Positions 1 through 13,044 are shown, counted from the first letter of the stretch. The stretch: 64,000 bases of DNA from Lithospermum erythrorhizon (GCA_019722365.1 JADFUC010000304.1:124001-188000); one strand, 5' to 3'. Program-made: numbers and translations. The notes: a model not told the origin generated them from the letters alone.

Positions 1-99
1 ATTCATAATTCTTTCTTATATACAATACCGTGCTTTTCACTTATCCGACTTTTTCAACCCTTCACATCTCAAACCAAACTTTCTTTCCTTGCACGCTAA

Positions 100-108
100 T
101 ATATTTAA
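100..108 (+). promoter_or_regulatory. TATA box of the IDA-like gene
   Basis: A TATATTTAA run lies about 75 bases upstream of the ATG at 181, followed by a pyrimidine-rich stretch. This spacing gives a 5' UTR of roughly 45-50 bases, usual for a small plant peptide gene. The assignment rests on sequence and spacing only. Confidence 0.5.
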
Positions 109-180
109 GCCCCTCCCCTCTCCTTCTTTCACCAATAATAGTCTAAGTTTATTTATTTGTACCAAAACTAAACCCCCTTC

Positions 181-453
181 ATGGCATCCTCTCCCCCTCC
201 ATCAAATTTCCTAATAAATCTACCATTATGGAGTATTATCAAGGTCTTGTTTCTTTTATCGCTTCTTATCGCCTCGACGGTAGCTATAAGACCGGATAGA
301 AGGACGATGGAGAACCGATTGAAGGTGAAGAAATTGAAGCACAATCTACCGGCCGGAGTGTATCATCAAATGTTACCAAAGGGGAAACGTATCCCTCCTT
401 CTGGTCCTTCCAAGAGACATAATTCAATTGTCAACTCTGTCCCAAAACATTGA
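181..453 (+). CDS. IDA-like secreted peptide precursor
   Basis: Intronless ORF of 90 residues, the usual size for the INFLORESCENCE DEFICIENT IN ABSCISSION (IDA/IDL) family. Residues about 19-36 form a hydrophobic signal peptide (IIKVLFLLSLLIASTVAI), followed by a basic variable region. Near the C terminus, residues 65-81 read LPKGKRIPPSGPSKRHN, which matches the PIP/EPIP core of IDA peptides (PIPPSxPSKRHN). In known members the mature hydroxylated peptide is released in the apoplast and read by HAESA/HSL receptor kinases, controlling organ abscission, lateral root emergence and stress responses. Nine residues follow the RHN end, so C-terminal trimming is needed, as in IDA. The core begins with Arg-Ile rather than Pro-Ile and the upstream FGYLP-like part is YHQMLP, so this is an IDL-type member rather than a close IDA orthologue. 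A TATA box and short leader precede it. Confidence 0.9.
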   Translation: MASSPPPSNFLINLPLWSIIKVLFLLSLLIASTVAIRPDRRTMENRLKVKKLKHNLPAGVYHQMLPKGKRIPPSGPSKRHNSIVNSVPKH

Positions 454-1800
454 AGAGTACAAGACTTATATGTTGGGAAGACAACTAATATCTCTACTCA
501 TCATTTTCCATTTTTCTTTCAAATTAAATACATAGACAATGGATATATCTCATCATCATTTCAATTCATTTCTTATGTATGTGTGTTGCTAGATGGAATA
601 TTTCACAATTTTGGAATGTAATATACATATATACTTTGGTTTACAGACTACAGTTAATATGATCAAGTAGTATCAAGCAAGGCAAGTTTTGGATGAGATG
701 ATCTTCTACCTTTTCATTATATTGTACCACAATTCATGTATATTACAAATGTATATATCATACATTGTCCACAGTATATGAGCAATTAATAATCAAAGCA
801 ATAACATGATAAATGGGCACAAAAAAGAGGCATATGATCTTATATTATTATATGAAATTTTCGGATGAGAATATTTGCAACAACAATATTGTACATACAG
901 TAACTAAATTTGTTCGATTAAATAAAACTTATTTATTTAATATTCTATAAGTAATGAATTTATTATACATACTTGTATAGAAGTAGTATTATAGGATTAA
1001 CTTGTTAAAGATGATTTGCATAAAGTCAAAGTTATTAAAGAATAATACTTTTGCAATTACTATCATAATATAATATAATAATATCGGCTCTAAAATAACT
1101 ATATGTTAGTTACATACATACGTACCTTTTATTATTAAATCAAGTATAGTTGAAAATTACTTACATTTTATTTGTTTTTCAGTATGGTTTTGGTAGGCTC
1201 TTTGACTTTTTTACGTTTGTCTTAATAATCTACCGGTTGGTTTTCCGCCAATTCTATAATTTCTATTGAGGTGCTTTTCCTAAAAACACCTTCTTATCTA
1301 TTTTAGAATCATATTCGACTAAAAAAAAAGATCTCTCCTCGATGAGCCCGGAAAACATTGAAATATTAAGAATTTATGAGTATATTAATAAGGTTTTGAG
1401 TTACTTTTTTTATTTCGGTTAATTTTAGGACGATTATCGAATACATATGTGGGAGGGTATTGATCGATGAGGAATCATGTCTTACATAGAAAAATTAAAC
1501 TTGGGTAGATTAATAAGGTCATGAGATATTTAACTATTGTCAAATAATTTAAGATGGAATCACACGAATTCTTAACATCACATCAAAGTTTGTTTCCAGC
1601 TTTAATCATCGAACACCTTATAATATATATATGTGTGTGTTCGTGCATGATAAGCAAGCCCCTAAAAAATTTAGAATCACAATCATAAACTATTATTTAA
1701 TATAATATCACACATGATTATTATCCCTACGTGGAAACTGCTCTCTAAGTTTTGGGCCGGGGTAATTTTGTGTCAGAAAGTAACAAATGGTGCTGTGAAT
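454..1800. other. AT-rich intergenic region
   Basis: The first 150 bases should include the IDA-like 3' UTR. The rest is AT-rich with scattered stop codons in all frames, and I see no gene, RNA gene or clear repeat. The end near 1801 (AGCCGGATGCGTAGAATC and following A-rich bases) may be the left terminus of the neighbouring hAT element. Confidence 0.4.
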
Positions 1801-1939
1801 CATAGCCGGATGCGTAGAATCAAAAATATAGCGGGTGTAAATAGAAATTTTTTTTAACAAAAGCATAACGTAAAAATCAATTTAATAAAAGATTACAAAA
1901 GTACTCATTAGTTTACAAGGAAAATTCTATCAAATTTTC

Positions 1940-4345
1940 AAATGTGCTAAAATTACATCATTACTAATAGTACTAAGCACATTCGCTCTAGATAAGTTAC
2001 TAGACAATCATTTAGCCATCGATTGCCCATTGTACTGATTTGGCTCACTTTTCACATGATTCATAGCGAAAAGACATGCTCTTTAACACTTCGTATTGCT
2101 ATCGAAAAAGAAAAGCTAATTACGTTTATACACCACACGAAAGTGTCATGACCGATTTGTTTTCACCAACAGCAAGTAAAGATCCGAAAGGCCTCACAAC
2201 TCTTTGAATTGGATCACAACGAACAACTTTGATATAATTTGAAGTTGATTGGCAAGTGTACCAATTTCGTACTCACCCTCAAAAGTCTTGTGGGATGAGG
2301 CCCAACTTATCCTCACCATCTGAATATCCACATTAAAAGTCGAACGACCACGACGGGTCAAACATCCAACACATTGTAAAAGTTCAGTATTTGCTTCATC
2401 AAATTTAGTATTAAGCTCTTGCAATGCAAATCAAGAATATTAAACAAACAATCATTCTTAACGATGTAAGTTGATAATCGGAAGATTGTCGCAGCATTCT
2501 TTCCTTGGACATACGGTGCATCCATGTCCACAATATTAACCTTATTGCAAGTTGTCACAACCTTTAGACAAAAAAGTTCTTCCCATGTTTTATTCCTCAA
2601 TTCTTGAAGTCGCTCTTTGGCGCCTTTGATCGGCATTAAAGATCAGTTGCATCTTCGATCACGTTTTTGTAAAGTTAAATTCAAATCATGTGTGATCCCT
2701 AAAACATCAATCAATAAGAACAACATGAAGATAAAATCAAATGTTTTTAGAAAATCCGAGAAAATTCCAACTTCCCCGAATCTCTGGAATGTGTTATCAT
2801 TTGCTATTTCATGAAGTACCCCAATCAATGGCACATACAAAGTCCTTAAACTATTTATAATCCTGAAATGAGAACCCCAACGAGTATCACCTGCTCGAAC
2901 TATGCCTAATTGTTGATTCCGTCCACTTCTAGTTTCTATCTCACATTCCTCAATCAAGTCCTTATAGTGTTTTGCTTGTTTCCCTCAAGTACCTTGCTCT
3001 TGCTTGGATTTGTTTAATGTAATTAATAAGAAGATTAACTTACTAATAAAATTATTAATACCAGTGATGAAGTCCTCAGACAAGTAATAAGTGCCAATCA
3101 AGTCGATGCATGTAAATAATATACATAGTAAATATTAGAATTCTCATTTTGAATTAAAAGTTCACAACCACCTAACCTAAGTCTTTCATATTGCTCGGCT
3201 CCATCATAACCTTGCCCTCGAATACCAGACAAACACAACCATTTTGGGGACAACAAATCGCCGCCTTTTTAAGTGATATCACACCGCTTTTTAACATGTA
3301 CAATACCAAGAAAACGTTCCTTAACAAGACCCCGCACTATCAACATAGCGACAAAAACAACCATTTGTTCATTACCACCACAATTACTAAATTGGCTAAT
3401 CAACACACAAAAACATCATCCTTAATCTCACTAATAATTTGTGTAGTTATTTCAAAGGCACAAAGGAAGAAGTGGGACTTCGAATCACAGAGCTCATCAA
3501 TTGTTTTTTGGAGCAGAATTTAAGATAGTAGTTACATCTTGGTTACTTTCTTTCAAAGTTTCCACCAACTTTCTCTCAAATCGGACCCTTATGCTGAAAG
3601 TCCCCGACTCATTATCCTTGAACGAAAGCCACCAACTTAAAAGATACTTACTAAATTTATATTACGTGGGTCACACCTAACTCTATAATCAATATTCTTT
3701 AGTTTTTTGTGTCATCAACGAATATCCAATACTTGGCTTTGGTTCATGATCATGACACTACAGACTAACTTACTTAACTACAGTATCATTGATACGAGTA
3801 CCGAAGCTCCAACAGGTTATTCCACTCTTTGAATCCAACACTCACAAAGCAAGCCACCACCTCATAACCCGTACACATTTTTAAACAAATAACGCGCAAT
3901 TAATATTTTATCATCAGCGGATATTGTACTCAAAGTCAACCAACACCATATATATCATACCAATCTCGTTAATCGACGATCATTATTACCAACGGTAGTC
4001 CATGGAAAAGTGATATCATGGTGTCGATGCGGACCTTTTTTAAGATCTCCTTACATCATCTTGAATATCCGGATGAACTCAGAAATTTGTTTTCCTGTGA
4101 TCAGCTTGTAGCCGTCTCAAACTCAATAGGTTGTTCTCTTTCATTAGCAAAGTGATGAAATATCCTGATGAAACCTCGAAATTTGTTTCCTTTTTCCAGA
4201 CGCCTTTGTAATGTCTCAAACTCACAGTTGTTCTCTCTTTCATTAGCAAAGGGGAAGCAGAAAGGTTCTGTCCTTGAGGTACTTCAACTTGTAAGCTTGA
4301 GCTAGCTTCGCCTTTCTTCTTAGCGTATACTTCGAAAAGTCTTTT
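1940..4345 (-). pseudogene. Decayed hAT transposase (TTF zinc finger / ZMYM1-like)
   Basis: Read on the minus strand with several frameshifts and stops, the region follows the domain order of plant TTF-type zinc-finger hAT transposases. Near 4.33 kb there is a possible start (MKKTFRSI). At 3.85-3.95 kb there is a TTF-like block (YLFKNVYGYE, then VSVGFKEWNN). At 3.55 kb KLVETLKESNQDV matches the DUF4371 part. Near 3.2 kb a broken GQGYDGA block is followed by SNMK. At 2.88-2.92 kb RAGDTRWGSHF is diagnostic. Near 2.4 kb LQELNTKFDEANTELL occurs, and at 1985-2034 RWLNDCLVTYLER is the hAT C-terminal dimerisation motif. The total of about 2.4 kb fits a full transposase of 750-800 residues. No intact ORF longer than 104 codons remains, so it is dead. 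I could not define both terminal inverted repeats or the 8-bp duplication. Confidence 0.8.
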
Positions 4346-5269
4346 TCATCTTTTATAAATGTAAGTTATCAGACAAATGACATTAGATAAAAATGGTCAC
4401 CGTCAATTACCAGAAAATGAACATTTGACAAAGTAATAAAATCCATCAGTTATAATATTAGTATGTTACTAACAAATAACAATCATATTGATTACTGAAC
4501 TTTGTATCACCATTATAACAACTAGTCAACTAGAAGAATTATCTTAAATAATTAAATGTAACAAAATTAAACTAAATCTCTAAGAAAATTAACTGACTCT
4601 GTTATCATCTCTAAGAAAGTTAACTAAATCTCTAAGAAAATACCAATAACCATCATAAATTAAGATTCAAAAATTGTGTCCAAATTTAGGCCACAAAGTT
4701 AGACACAAGATGTGAAAATGAAACTACCTTTTGAGAACAGAAAAACTTAGAGTAGGAACAAAGGTGTAGGTCGCAGGGACTGCCTTGAACATAGAATGGG
4801 GTGCTTTATTTGAACAGAGAATCGGGTGGAAGGGGGGTTTGGGGTGCTTTATTTGAACCAAGAATGCCAATTTAATTGGTTTCCTTATGGGTTTAGAAAA
4901 CCCCAAGTCTAAAGAGCTAATTTCTTTTGCCAAAAAATCAATTTAAAAAAAAAATTTAAATTTAAAAAATTAATTTGGTGGTCCAATTGCACTACCTTGC
5001 TTAGGGTGCATTCGCACCGGTGTAATGCCCCACCCTAATCCTGCGCTTCTAAGACGTTATTATCTGACTGGACGTCCCATTCCAAAATCACTCTGTACAA
5101 GACGCTTAACATACACCTAGCTTCATGAATGGCTCCGAAAGAAAAGATACAACTTGGTGGTATATATGAGGTAAGAGTTAATTTTGGTGAAATAGTCCCG
5201 CATACTTAACGTATACCTAAGCTCAGAAAGCTCAAAAGTCGATTTACCATCGATAAATGCGCTTTTAAG
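4346..5269. other. Intergenic, with short direct repeats
   Basis: No gene is visible. At 4575-4640 the phrase TCTCTAAGAAA followed by TTAACT recurs three times, a small local duplication. The part up to about 5040 may still belong to the hAT element. Confidence 0.35.
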
Positions 5270-5660
5270 GCCACATATCCCTCAAGTTATAACTGTGATT
5301 GTTAAAAACTAACAAAAGAAATGAGCTAACAGAATCTGTCAGCCCTGTCAAAATTTTCATTTCATTTTAACACATTCTCTTTGATATCGGTTAATTTTCC
5401 TCATTTTATCATCTTACTTTTTTTTCATCCAAAATTTACAAATACACTTACTTCTATAAAATTGTAGGAGATTATTGTGGAGGAGAAATAATTAGAATGG
5501 TAAAATAAAAGCGAAAAGAATTTAAAAGATAAAGTGAATCGGGTGAAAGTTTGATATATTTACAATTTTTATTGTGAAATTGGGGTTACAATCACTCATT
5601 TTATTGTTAGTTTTTAACAATGACAATCATAATATGACCAAACACAACCTTAAAGTTCTA
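5270..5660. repeat. Inverted-repeat element (MITE-like)
   Basis: The sequence near 5295 (TTGTTAAAAACTAACAA) and that near 5603 (TTGTTAGTTTTTAACAA) are reverse complements. The similarity extends with mismatches for about 40 bases outward on each arm. The arms enclose about 300 bases of non-coding, AT-rich DNA. This is the layout of a short non-autonomous DNA transposon or a fold-back repeat. No target-site duplication was resolved and I saw no second copy in the window. Confidence 0.5.
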
Positions 5661-8600
5661 CTATCACGACTAAATCCCCCAACTTTCAACTTTTTTATCC
5701 ACTCCGCTTACTTTGCTCCATTATATGACCATTTCACCAATTAATTCAAATAAAAGAATACCAATCAAACCATATCAAATTTATCACATTACAATTAGAA
5801 GTAATACAGATGCATAATTTGTAATAAATGGTCTCATAATAACTTTGACACGTACGTACACATATGTTAATCTCTGATATGGTTATTATATATCTTTTAG
5901 ACTTTGTTGTTGAATTATTATTATAGTGAACAAAACAGAAGAACTCAAGCTGAGTTGAATCCTGTCACTAGCTTGTTGTTTATATATTATTCTGAGACAG
6001 ATCCTAAAGACTTGGTGCAGACATTTAAAATAGATTTTGGTAGAGAAAAATTGTGAAAATGGTTCTCGACATTTGCATCGTTTGCATTTTGGGCCCCTTA
6101 ATAAGATTATCGTAATAGCTAGTTTCGGCAAGATAAAAGCCAGACTTTGGTCCCCAAACTGTTGCTCGCTAAATCCAAACATCGTTAGCTCGGGATCATA
6201 GTGCAACCTTTGGCGCCACTTATGCTGCACCAAATCGCAACTTCAAGCCTGGTGAAATTAAAACGAAAAATGTTAGTTTGGGGACTAAAAGTGCAACTCA
6301 GGTGCCACTCTACTTTTAATTAAACCTGTTACTAGCGACATTATCGGAGAAGAAAAGTCAAGAATCACGCTTAATATTTAAAATCTCATTTCTCAAGTAA
6401 TTATTCGATTTTGCAATCTAATTGATTAGCTTGGTGGTGTGTGGCAAGAAGCTTAGGATCTATATTTACCAAGCATCTATCTGGTGATTAAATTTAGATA
6501 TTTACTCCTATATTATAAAAATTTGTTTTTTTCATGGCACTCTAAATTTATAAATGATAAATGCAAGAAAATTCCATCGGAATTGACCAAAATTGTCCAA
6601 CATTGCAAACTCTCACCCGGACTTGAAGGAAGAAATTATTTTGTTTGGCACATGATGAAAATGACTAAATAATATTTGTCGTATCTACCTAAAAAGTTGC
6701 CCTAATTTGCAATGTAACACCTGGCTCACATGGAGATTAATATACTAGGTTGTTGCTGCTTGTCTTTAGATTAAGGTTACTTGGCCTTGAACTAGGGGAA
6801 TTCAATGACTTATTTTTATCTATGGTATTATGTGGTTAAAAGTTTATGTAAAATATCAGCAATTAAGCATTAAAAATGTTGGATCTCATTGAACCAATAA
6901 ACAAGAGCAAACATTCAGGGAGCGTATTTAGGATGTTAGTAAATTGGTCAGTGGCTTTTATTGTTAAGTGCTAAAGTAATTGGTAGTTGCTTATTTTATA
7001 TACACCTCATTTTTTTTCCCTTTTTTTTTTTATATTATACTTATGTTTTTATGTTTTATGATAAGTCATGTCATGATTTATCATTCTCCAATGTACTCTT
7101 TTAAAAAAATAGTAAAAAAATCTGCTATCGGCTTATTACAAAAGATTCGATCCTCGAAAGCGCCTGAATCTCATCACATGAGTAACATCAAGTAGTCATT
7201 AGACTAACCCTAGTGATTTCTTTCTCTCAATGTATTCACATTATAATACTCTACAAGACATCTATCTATCTATGTTAGGAATCACTATCCCTAACATACC
7301 AATCGACAAAGCAAGCGATAGAAGCATTACAAGATCGTTGGTCTTTACTCTCGCAACGGAGTTGACTCATCTTAGAACAACCATGCGCTGAAGTTTATTT
7401 ACTTAACTATCAAGACACCTGGCCGGGCTAAGACATTCCATGATTTACCTTTTATGTGTAGTTCAAGAACATTGATAGCATAGGATCCTTAGGTTGGGGA
7501 TTTCAACATTTTTAGAAAACAAAAAGTCTCGGATCTATGTTAAAAATCAATAAATCTCAATTTACTTTATTAATTGTCAACTGAGATATTACATGATTTC
7601 TATGGAACGCTAACCATAAACTTCATCTCAATCGATGATCTGAGCAAATAATGTTAGACTACAAGATCATGACCCTCATATCTTCAATCTTTTTCAAATT
7701 TGATCGACTATTTTATCTATTTTTCAATTGTTAAATAAACAATATATTGACAACGAAGTAAATTATAGTGATAAGCGATTCATCTCAGCCTCTCAAAGGA
7801 TTCAAGTTATCTGAATCATCATGGGTAGCATGGTGCACGTATGCTTAAGTATATTATTTCTGTGTTTAAACCGCTTAAATTCTGTAATTAATGTTCAATA
7901 AAAATTTCAAGATTACATCAAATAATAACGTGAAGCTTGTTTTACCCAATTAATGATGTTAATGAAATCAAGGTTAATAGGTTCAAGGACAAGTAAATTA
8001 ATTCTAGAACAAGACATGTACTTTTAGTAGAGATTATAGATATATCAAATCATATACACTACTTTTGTCTAAGCCCAACGATCGCTTCACGCCATTAAAC
8101 TGATTTATACTAATACTTAAATGGTATGCTTTTATATTAATCAATTTTTATTCTTATTAAATAGCTTAATCACCTTACATAATAAAATTTAAACACCGGA
8201 ATAAGATCCGTAATAGGTGGAGATAAATTTAATTATACAACTCAAATCAATTATTCCGGCCCTTATTCATCATGAAACAAAAATTTAATTATATTTTGGG
8301 TTAGGCCCAAACTTCATTATACGAGCTCACGAACCCAGCTATCAATCACCTCATCTTCTTGAGTCATGCAGATTAGTCGTGTCTAATGAATAGGGCCGGT
8401 CCGCCCCTTAAGAAGCTTAACGGGCGCCCGTAACATCTTTCGATTGGGCCAAGGCCCATTAACGGTACTACGTATTTGGAAGCTGACGGTCCCGTAGCTA
8501 ATCTCGGCATTCACGCTTATGTAAGATTTACAATTTTTATTTTTTGCTTAAACCATCCTTGTGTTGATTTAACGGTAAAATCACATGTCGTTACAACTGT

Positions 8601-9130
8601 TGGGGAAATTGAACAAATAACATTTGCTTAAAATTTGCGTAAAATTAACCAAATAACATTTATAATTAAATAACTTTTCATTAATACTTCAAATAGGTAG
8701 TTTAAGATACATGCATTTTCTCGCAAGCATTAATACCGTGACATACTGACAACCGATAAGATACAATGACACAAGTAAATCCTTTCAAAGTAAACCCGAA
8801 AAGTTACTAAAAGTCAACAACGGTTAGGTCAAAGTGACGCTCCACAAATTTAGGTCAAATGCATCCGTGGAAGTAACCATGGTGTGTTTCTGCCACCGCC
8901 CTCGAGCCTTCCATTTTCGATTTGACTTACAGTTCTCGCCATTAACAAATTAAATTTTACACTCACCTGGCCACAAAGTCGACACTCAACAAAGCGGCGA
9001 CGAATGATCCTTTTCGGGCGGATGGATCTACGATAACCTTAAAAACCTCTACACGCACCTCCCCTTGAATTTTCCTGAGACGAGTGAATTTGTGATTGCG
9101 GAACTTGGCGACAAGTTGATACTGTGGATT
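5661..9130. other. Non-coding, probably repeat-derived
   Basis: No gene can be supported. A 115-codon minus-strand ORF (5886-6233) has no recognisable domain. A T-rich tract lies near 7009-7032. The section 8350-9130 is less AT-rich than its surroundings and looks transposon-derived, but I cannot assign coding motifs. Confidence 0.3.
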
Positions 9131-9157
9131 TGTGAACTCAGGGATTATTAAAAATGA

Positions 9158-9178
9158 AAATGGTCTATTTATAGATCA
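9158..9178 (-). promoter_or_regulatory. TATA-like box in a possible LTR
   Basis: On the minus strand ATCTATAAATAGACC is a strong plant TATA sequence. The DNA read downstream of it (towards 8940) is GC-richer, without a long ORF, and ends in a splice-donor-like CAG-GTGAGTG near 8965. This resembles the R-U5/leader of an old LTR retroelement. I found no second LTR copy, so the call is weak. Confidence 0.25.
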
Positions 9179-10550
9179 AGAAAAATCTTCTACACATTTT
9201 CGTTATAAATGGTACATTCGCTTAAACTAAACAAGATGACGGCAATCTCATAACTGGCCAAGGGGCTAATCCGTTATCACAGTTTTTACACGTAGACATC
9301 GCTTTGACGAATCCGCAATAATGTTAACGCTCAACGGCCATTTTTGCTTTAACTTTATGATATCAATATTACCAGGTCTATTTTGATGAAACGTACCACG
9401 GTAGTTTCACGACTACTTTGTATGAAATTTTATCATACGTGGAAAATTATTTGAGCAACGGTGCCCCGCTTATTCCAACCTGATATATTTGTACTAAACG
9501 CGGCACTATTTCTCTCCAAACCAGCCCACTGCCCGGTCCCCGCAAAATGTGATTCTAAGAATATTACTTCATTTTCTTCCATCAACTTCTAAGAATCTCA
9601 AATCAACAACAATTACTTTCTAAACAATTACAATATTCATTACATGTTTGTTTTCGAAGTCTAAGAATTTTATCAAGTTTCTAAGGATTCAATCGAAGTC
9701 TATGAATTCCTTTTCAAGTCGTGGGGTTTGCTCATCATAATCTACAATCTTACCGTCTTACTCCGTTCGGTATTATCTATCTTTTTTATTGTGATTTGGT
9801 AAAAATGTTCAAAGTGAAATGGGTAGTCCTAGTATGTCTAATGATTAGCGTGAAGGTAGGCGATGATAATCTTATCGATGAACCACCCCTAATTAACTCC
9901 TCAACTGCGGCCTTTGATACTACTTAATGAAAGGAAAAAATGTCATGGATTTGGCAATATTTTGTGGGTCAATCAAGTGAAAATCAAAAAAACAACTTAT
10001 ATATCAGAAGAGAGCTCTCATCATGGAAAGTAGTTTGAACTGCTCATCTCGGCTTAGACACTTATTAAGTCATAAAGATCACTAAGGATGACGGTGCAGG
10101 GCGGTACAAAAGGAACTTATTAATACCCAAACCTAAGCGGTAACTCTTTTTTTTATATAAATATTTTGGCTTATAGGACGAAACTATGAAATTTCAGAAT
10201 CGGTAGCTCGTGCCTTTAATCATCAAGGATGGATGGCGCTTTCACTAATTGGATTCAAAAAGTCGTTAATCCCCTCGAAAGCTAACCGACATCCCCCGTA
10301 CTAGCTTTTACGAACTTATGCTTTTAAATATTTTAAAAAATGAAAGAACTTCTTCTAGGTGAAACTCTTTCGATTTTTGCTTTTATAAAATGTGTTTAAT
10401 TAGTAATATTTCGGGTGTCTTTTACGGATTTTGCATAACGTGTGTAACATGCCATTGGGATTGATAAAGATTGGGTCTTTACAAAGGAGAATTGGTATAT
10501 TTTTAGATCAATTGTTAAACATAACAATATTCAAATTTCGAAGGTATGTA

Positions 10551-10960
10551 CATCACGGCTTCAACATCAAAACAATTCACCCCATTATCTTGGTTCCAAT
10601 ATCTACGAGGGCTAAACTCAGAATTTTGCACATTTACTAGTGAATGGTATCCGTATTATATTGTCCAATTCTATAAGCCGAAGCTTATCGATCGATAAAA
10701 AACAAGGCATGTACATCGATTTAATGTATATCAAACAATTCAACGGTAATTTTTGTTTCAATATCTAGACAGGGCAACTTCAGAATTTTGCACATTTACT
10801 AGTGAATGGTATCCGGATATAGTTGTGCAATTCTATAAGTCCATGAGAATGGATCGTAAGGCAAATATAGAGAATGGTGATCCTATGATAGGACTTAGTT
10901 TTAATGTCAATGGTGTAGAAGGAATGATAACCGAGAAAGATTTGCACCATTTGAAATGAC
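10551..10960 (+). pseudogene. Retroelement-like ORF fragment with a 162-bp tandem duplication
   Basis: The ORF 10753-10959 contains SEFCTFTSEWYPDIVVQFY, then SFNVNGVEGMITEKDL. This resembles the plant transposon-associated domain often annotated as putative plant transposon protein (…YPDLVxEFY…VxGxxxxxxxxxLxxLL), from memory of the family. About 130 bases of the same DNA occur just upstream: AGAATTTTGCACATTTACTA begins at 10619 and again at 10781, an offset of 162 bases. The first copy is out of frame with the second. Both are remnants, since stops surround them. Family assignment is moderate. Confidence 0.45.
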
Positions 10961-13020
10961 TAGTACTTTATAGGTGTTTCAGTCGAGAATTATCCGATGT
11001 GGGGCGGGGTGGTGTTTGAATTGGCCTTATCGGACAAGAAGAATGTGCTAAGATTCTAAATAATAATCAGAGAGTCACAATCCCATGTTAGTTTATAAGT
11101 ACAACTTAAATGGACGGAAAGTTTGTGTCGAAAAGTAGTTCTAGAATTTTATTTCTGCTAATTATTTGTTTTTCAGTCAGTAACATAGCGTTAATACAAT
11201 GTTCACTATTTTGGGCTCTTGAATGAGGAGAATGTTAACTATCCTCATATAATCCTTGAACACATTTTCTATCATATAATAAGGCACCAATACCACGGCA
11301 TGATCCTATCAGCATTTCGGCTGGTTAATGTCAAACGAGTCCTTCTTCCTAATGTCGTAAGCAGGCCGTGAAGGACTCGAATGATACTCAAAACCCTCGA
11401 TGGGCTAAATTCGCGTATCAAGGGATACATGCCAGCGCTTCATGAGAGATTTATGAGTAGCTGAGTGAGTTAATGAGACCAACGTCAAAGACAACGGTCA
11501 GAACTCAAAGCCGGGCGCCAATAGCGGGTACCAAGTAATGTATGGGAGTGAGATCTATCCATTGTCAAATCGAGGTATCTACTTCTCGCAGTCAACCCAT
11601 TGTGGCCTCGACGTTGGCACCACGCTGCCTGCCTTTATTACTTTGAAGAAGTTATTGGACGCAGAAACGATTATTAAAGAACGACGAATGATGCAAGTTA
11701 CTTTTGAGACGACCGGTTGGCGGACTTGACGTCGGCGTGATAAAGACAAGAGGGAGAGGATGTCAACGAGATGACGCCGACGAGATCCACGGGCGGGATG
11801 TCCCGTGCGATTCTAGTGATCGCCACATTTTACTCCAGCCCACTAATCTAATAGCAGCTTCCATTGAGACTCGCGGATAATGCCCTACCTCCTCCATCGC
11901 CCCTCACGTAATGGCCCCGAATTTTGATCAAGCCAAGAAGTGATTTCAAGCAAACATACGAATGAATGTAAGCTTTCATGTACGAGCAGCAGTGGTTTTT
12001 GAACAATGTTTTATTTGTGATGTTTTAAATAATTTATTTCATGTTATAGTTTGAACTTGGCTGGGTTTTAAGCTTTGCGTTTATTTACTAGTGTTATGTT
12101 TTTAACCATGCTTGTCAGACGCTTTTAATAACAGACGTCGTAGCTCAGAAATGAGCGTGAATCGTGAATCAAGTAGGAAAACATGTTACGAGAGTTGTTT
12201 CGTGGTACCGCTTAGTTGGAATCTAGTACCACGCTTATACTCATAAATAAGCCAAGCATTGTGATTAATGCTATGCATTCCATATTACTTTAAACCAGCA
12301 TTCACGCTATTACTGCCTCTTAAGAGGCTCTCGAACCGACCCGAGCCGGTCACTCCACCGAATATTGGGGCCAACTGCATGGGCTCGTCTACCACATTGG
12401 CCCCATGATCCATTTAACGGACCGGGACCGCTCAGGGGCCTCCAGCGGGGTCAGCCGAATTTTGAACCGAATCCATCGGCCGTGGCTGCTTCGGGGCCTA
12501 GTGATTTTTGCACCATACGGCCCATGCTCCCTTTTTTTTCCTCAAACTACTATACTACATTACTACGCGTCTATATGGTAATTATTAGTTTGGTTTAATT
12601 TTAATTTAATTATCAAAATTAATGTATTTTGTAATCTTGATTAGAACACATAATTGTAGTGTTATGATAAAAGATAGGTTGAAAATACTATAATTTAATA
12701 TATTTTTATCAAATATTATATAACATAAATAAAAATATTTAAATTTAAAATATAAAAATAAATGATAAAAATTCAAATGAAAACCTTTTCAGAATGGAGT
12801 ATAAATTTATGTTTTTAAGGTTAGCCATGAAGTACAAACACTTATATCCATGTAATAGAAAAAGGCTAATTCATTATTTATCTTTATACTATCGCTAGTA
12901 ATTTTTATGGGCCATCTTTATACTTATCAGCTCTTTTTGTGCATGGCCCCTCAGATTTTATACTATCGGGCCGAGATAAACGACTATTTTCCTCAACACT
13001 AAACTAAAGTTTTAAGTGGG
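10961..13020. other. Moderately GC-rich repeat-derived DNA, no intact gene
   Basis: The stretch 11,290-11,900 and 12,300-12,530 is clearly less AT-rich than the flanks, as in decayed retrotransposon bodies. Only short ORFs occur and I recognise no motif in them. From 12,590 the DNA returns to very AT-rich sequence. Confidence 0.3.
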
Positions 13021-13044
13021 TATATTTCTTACATAATTAAAATA

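Noticed and set aside
3191..3523. Plus-strand ORF of 110 codons
   Set aside because: The opposite strand carries the decayed hAT transposase across this span, so this frame is its antisense shadow.
5886..6233. Minus-strand ORF of 115 codons
   Set aside because: No domain, signal or conserved-looking block; neighbouring DNA shows no promoter or splice context.
12365..12598. Plus-strand ORF rich in Gly and Pro
   Set aside because: It arises from a GC-richer patch of repeat-derived DNA and has no recognisable domain.
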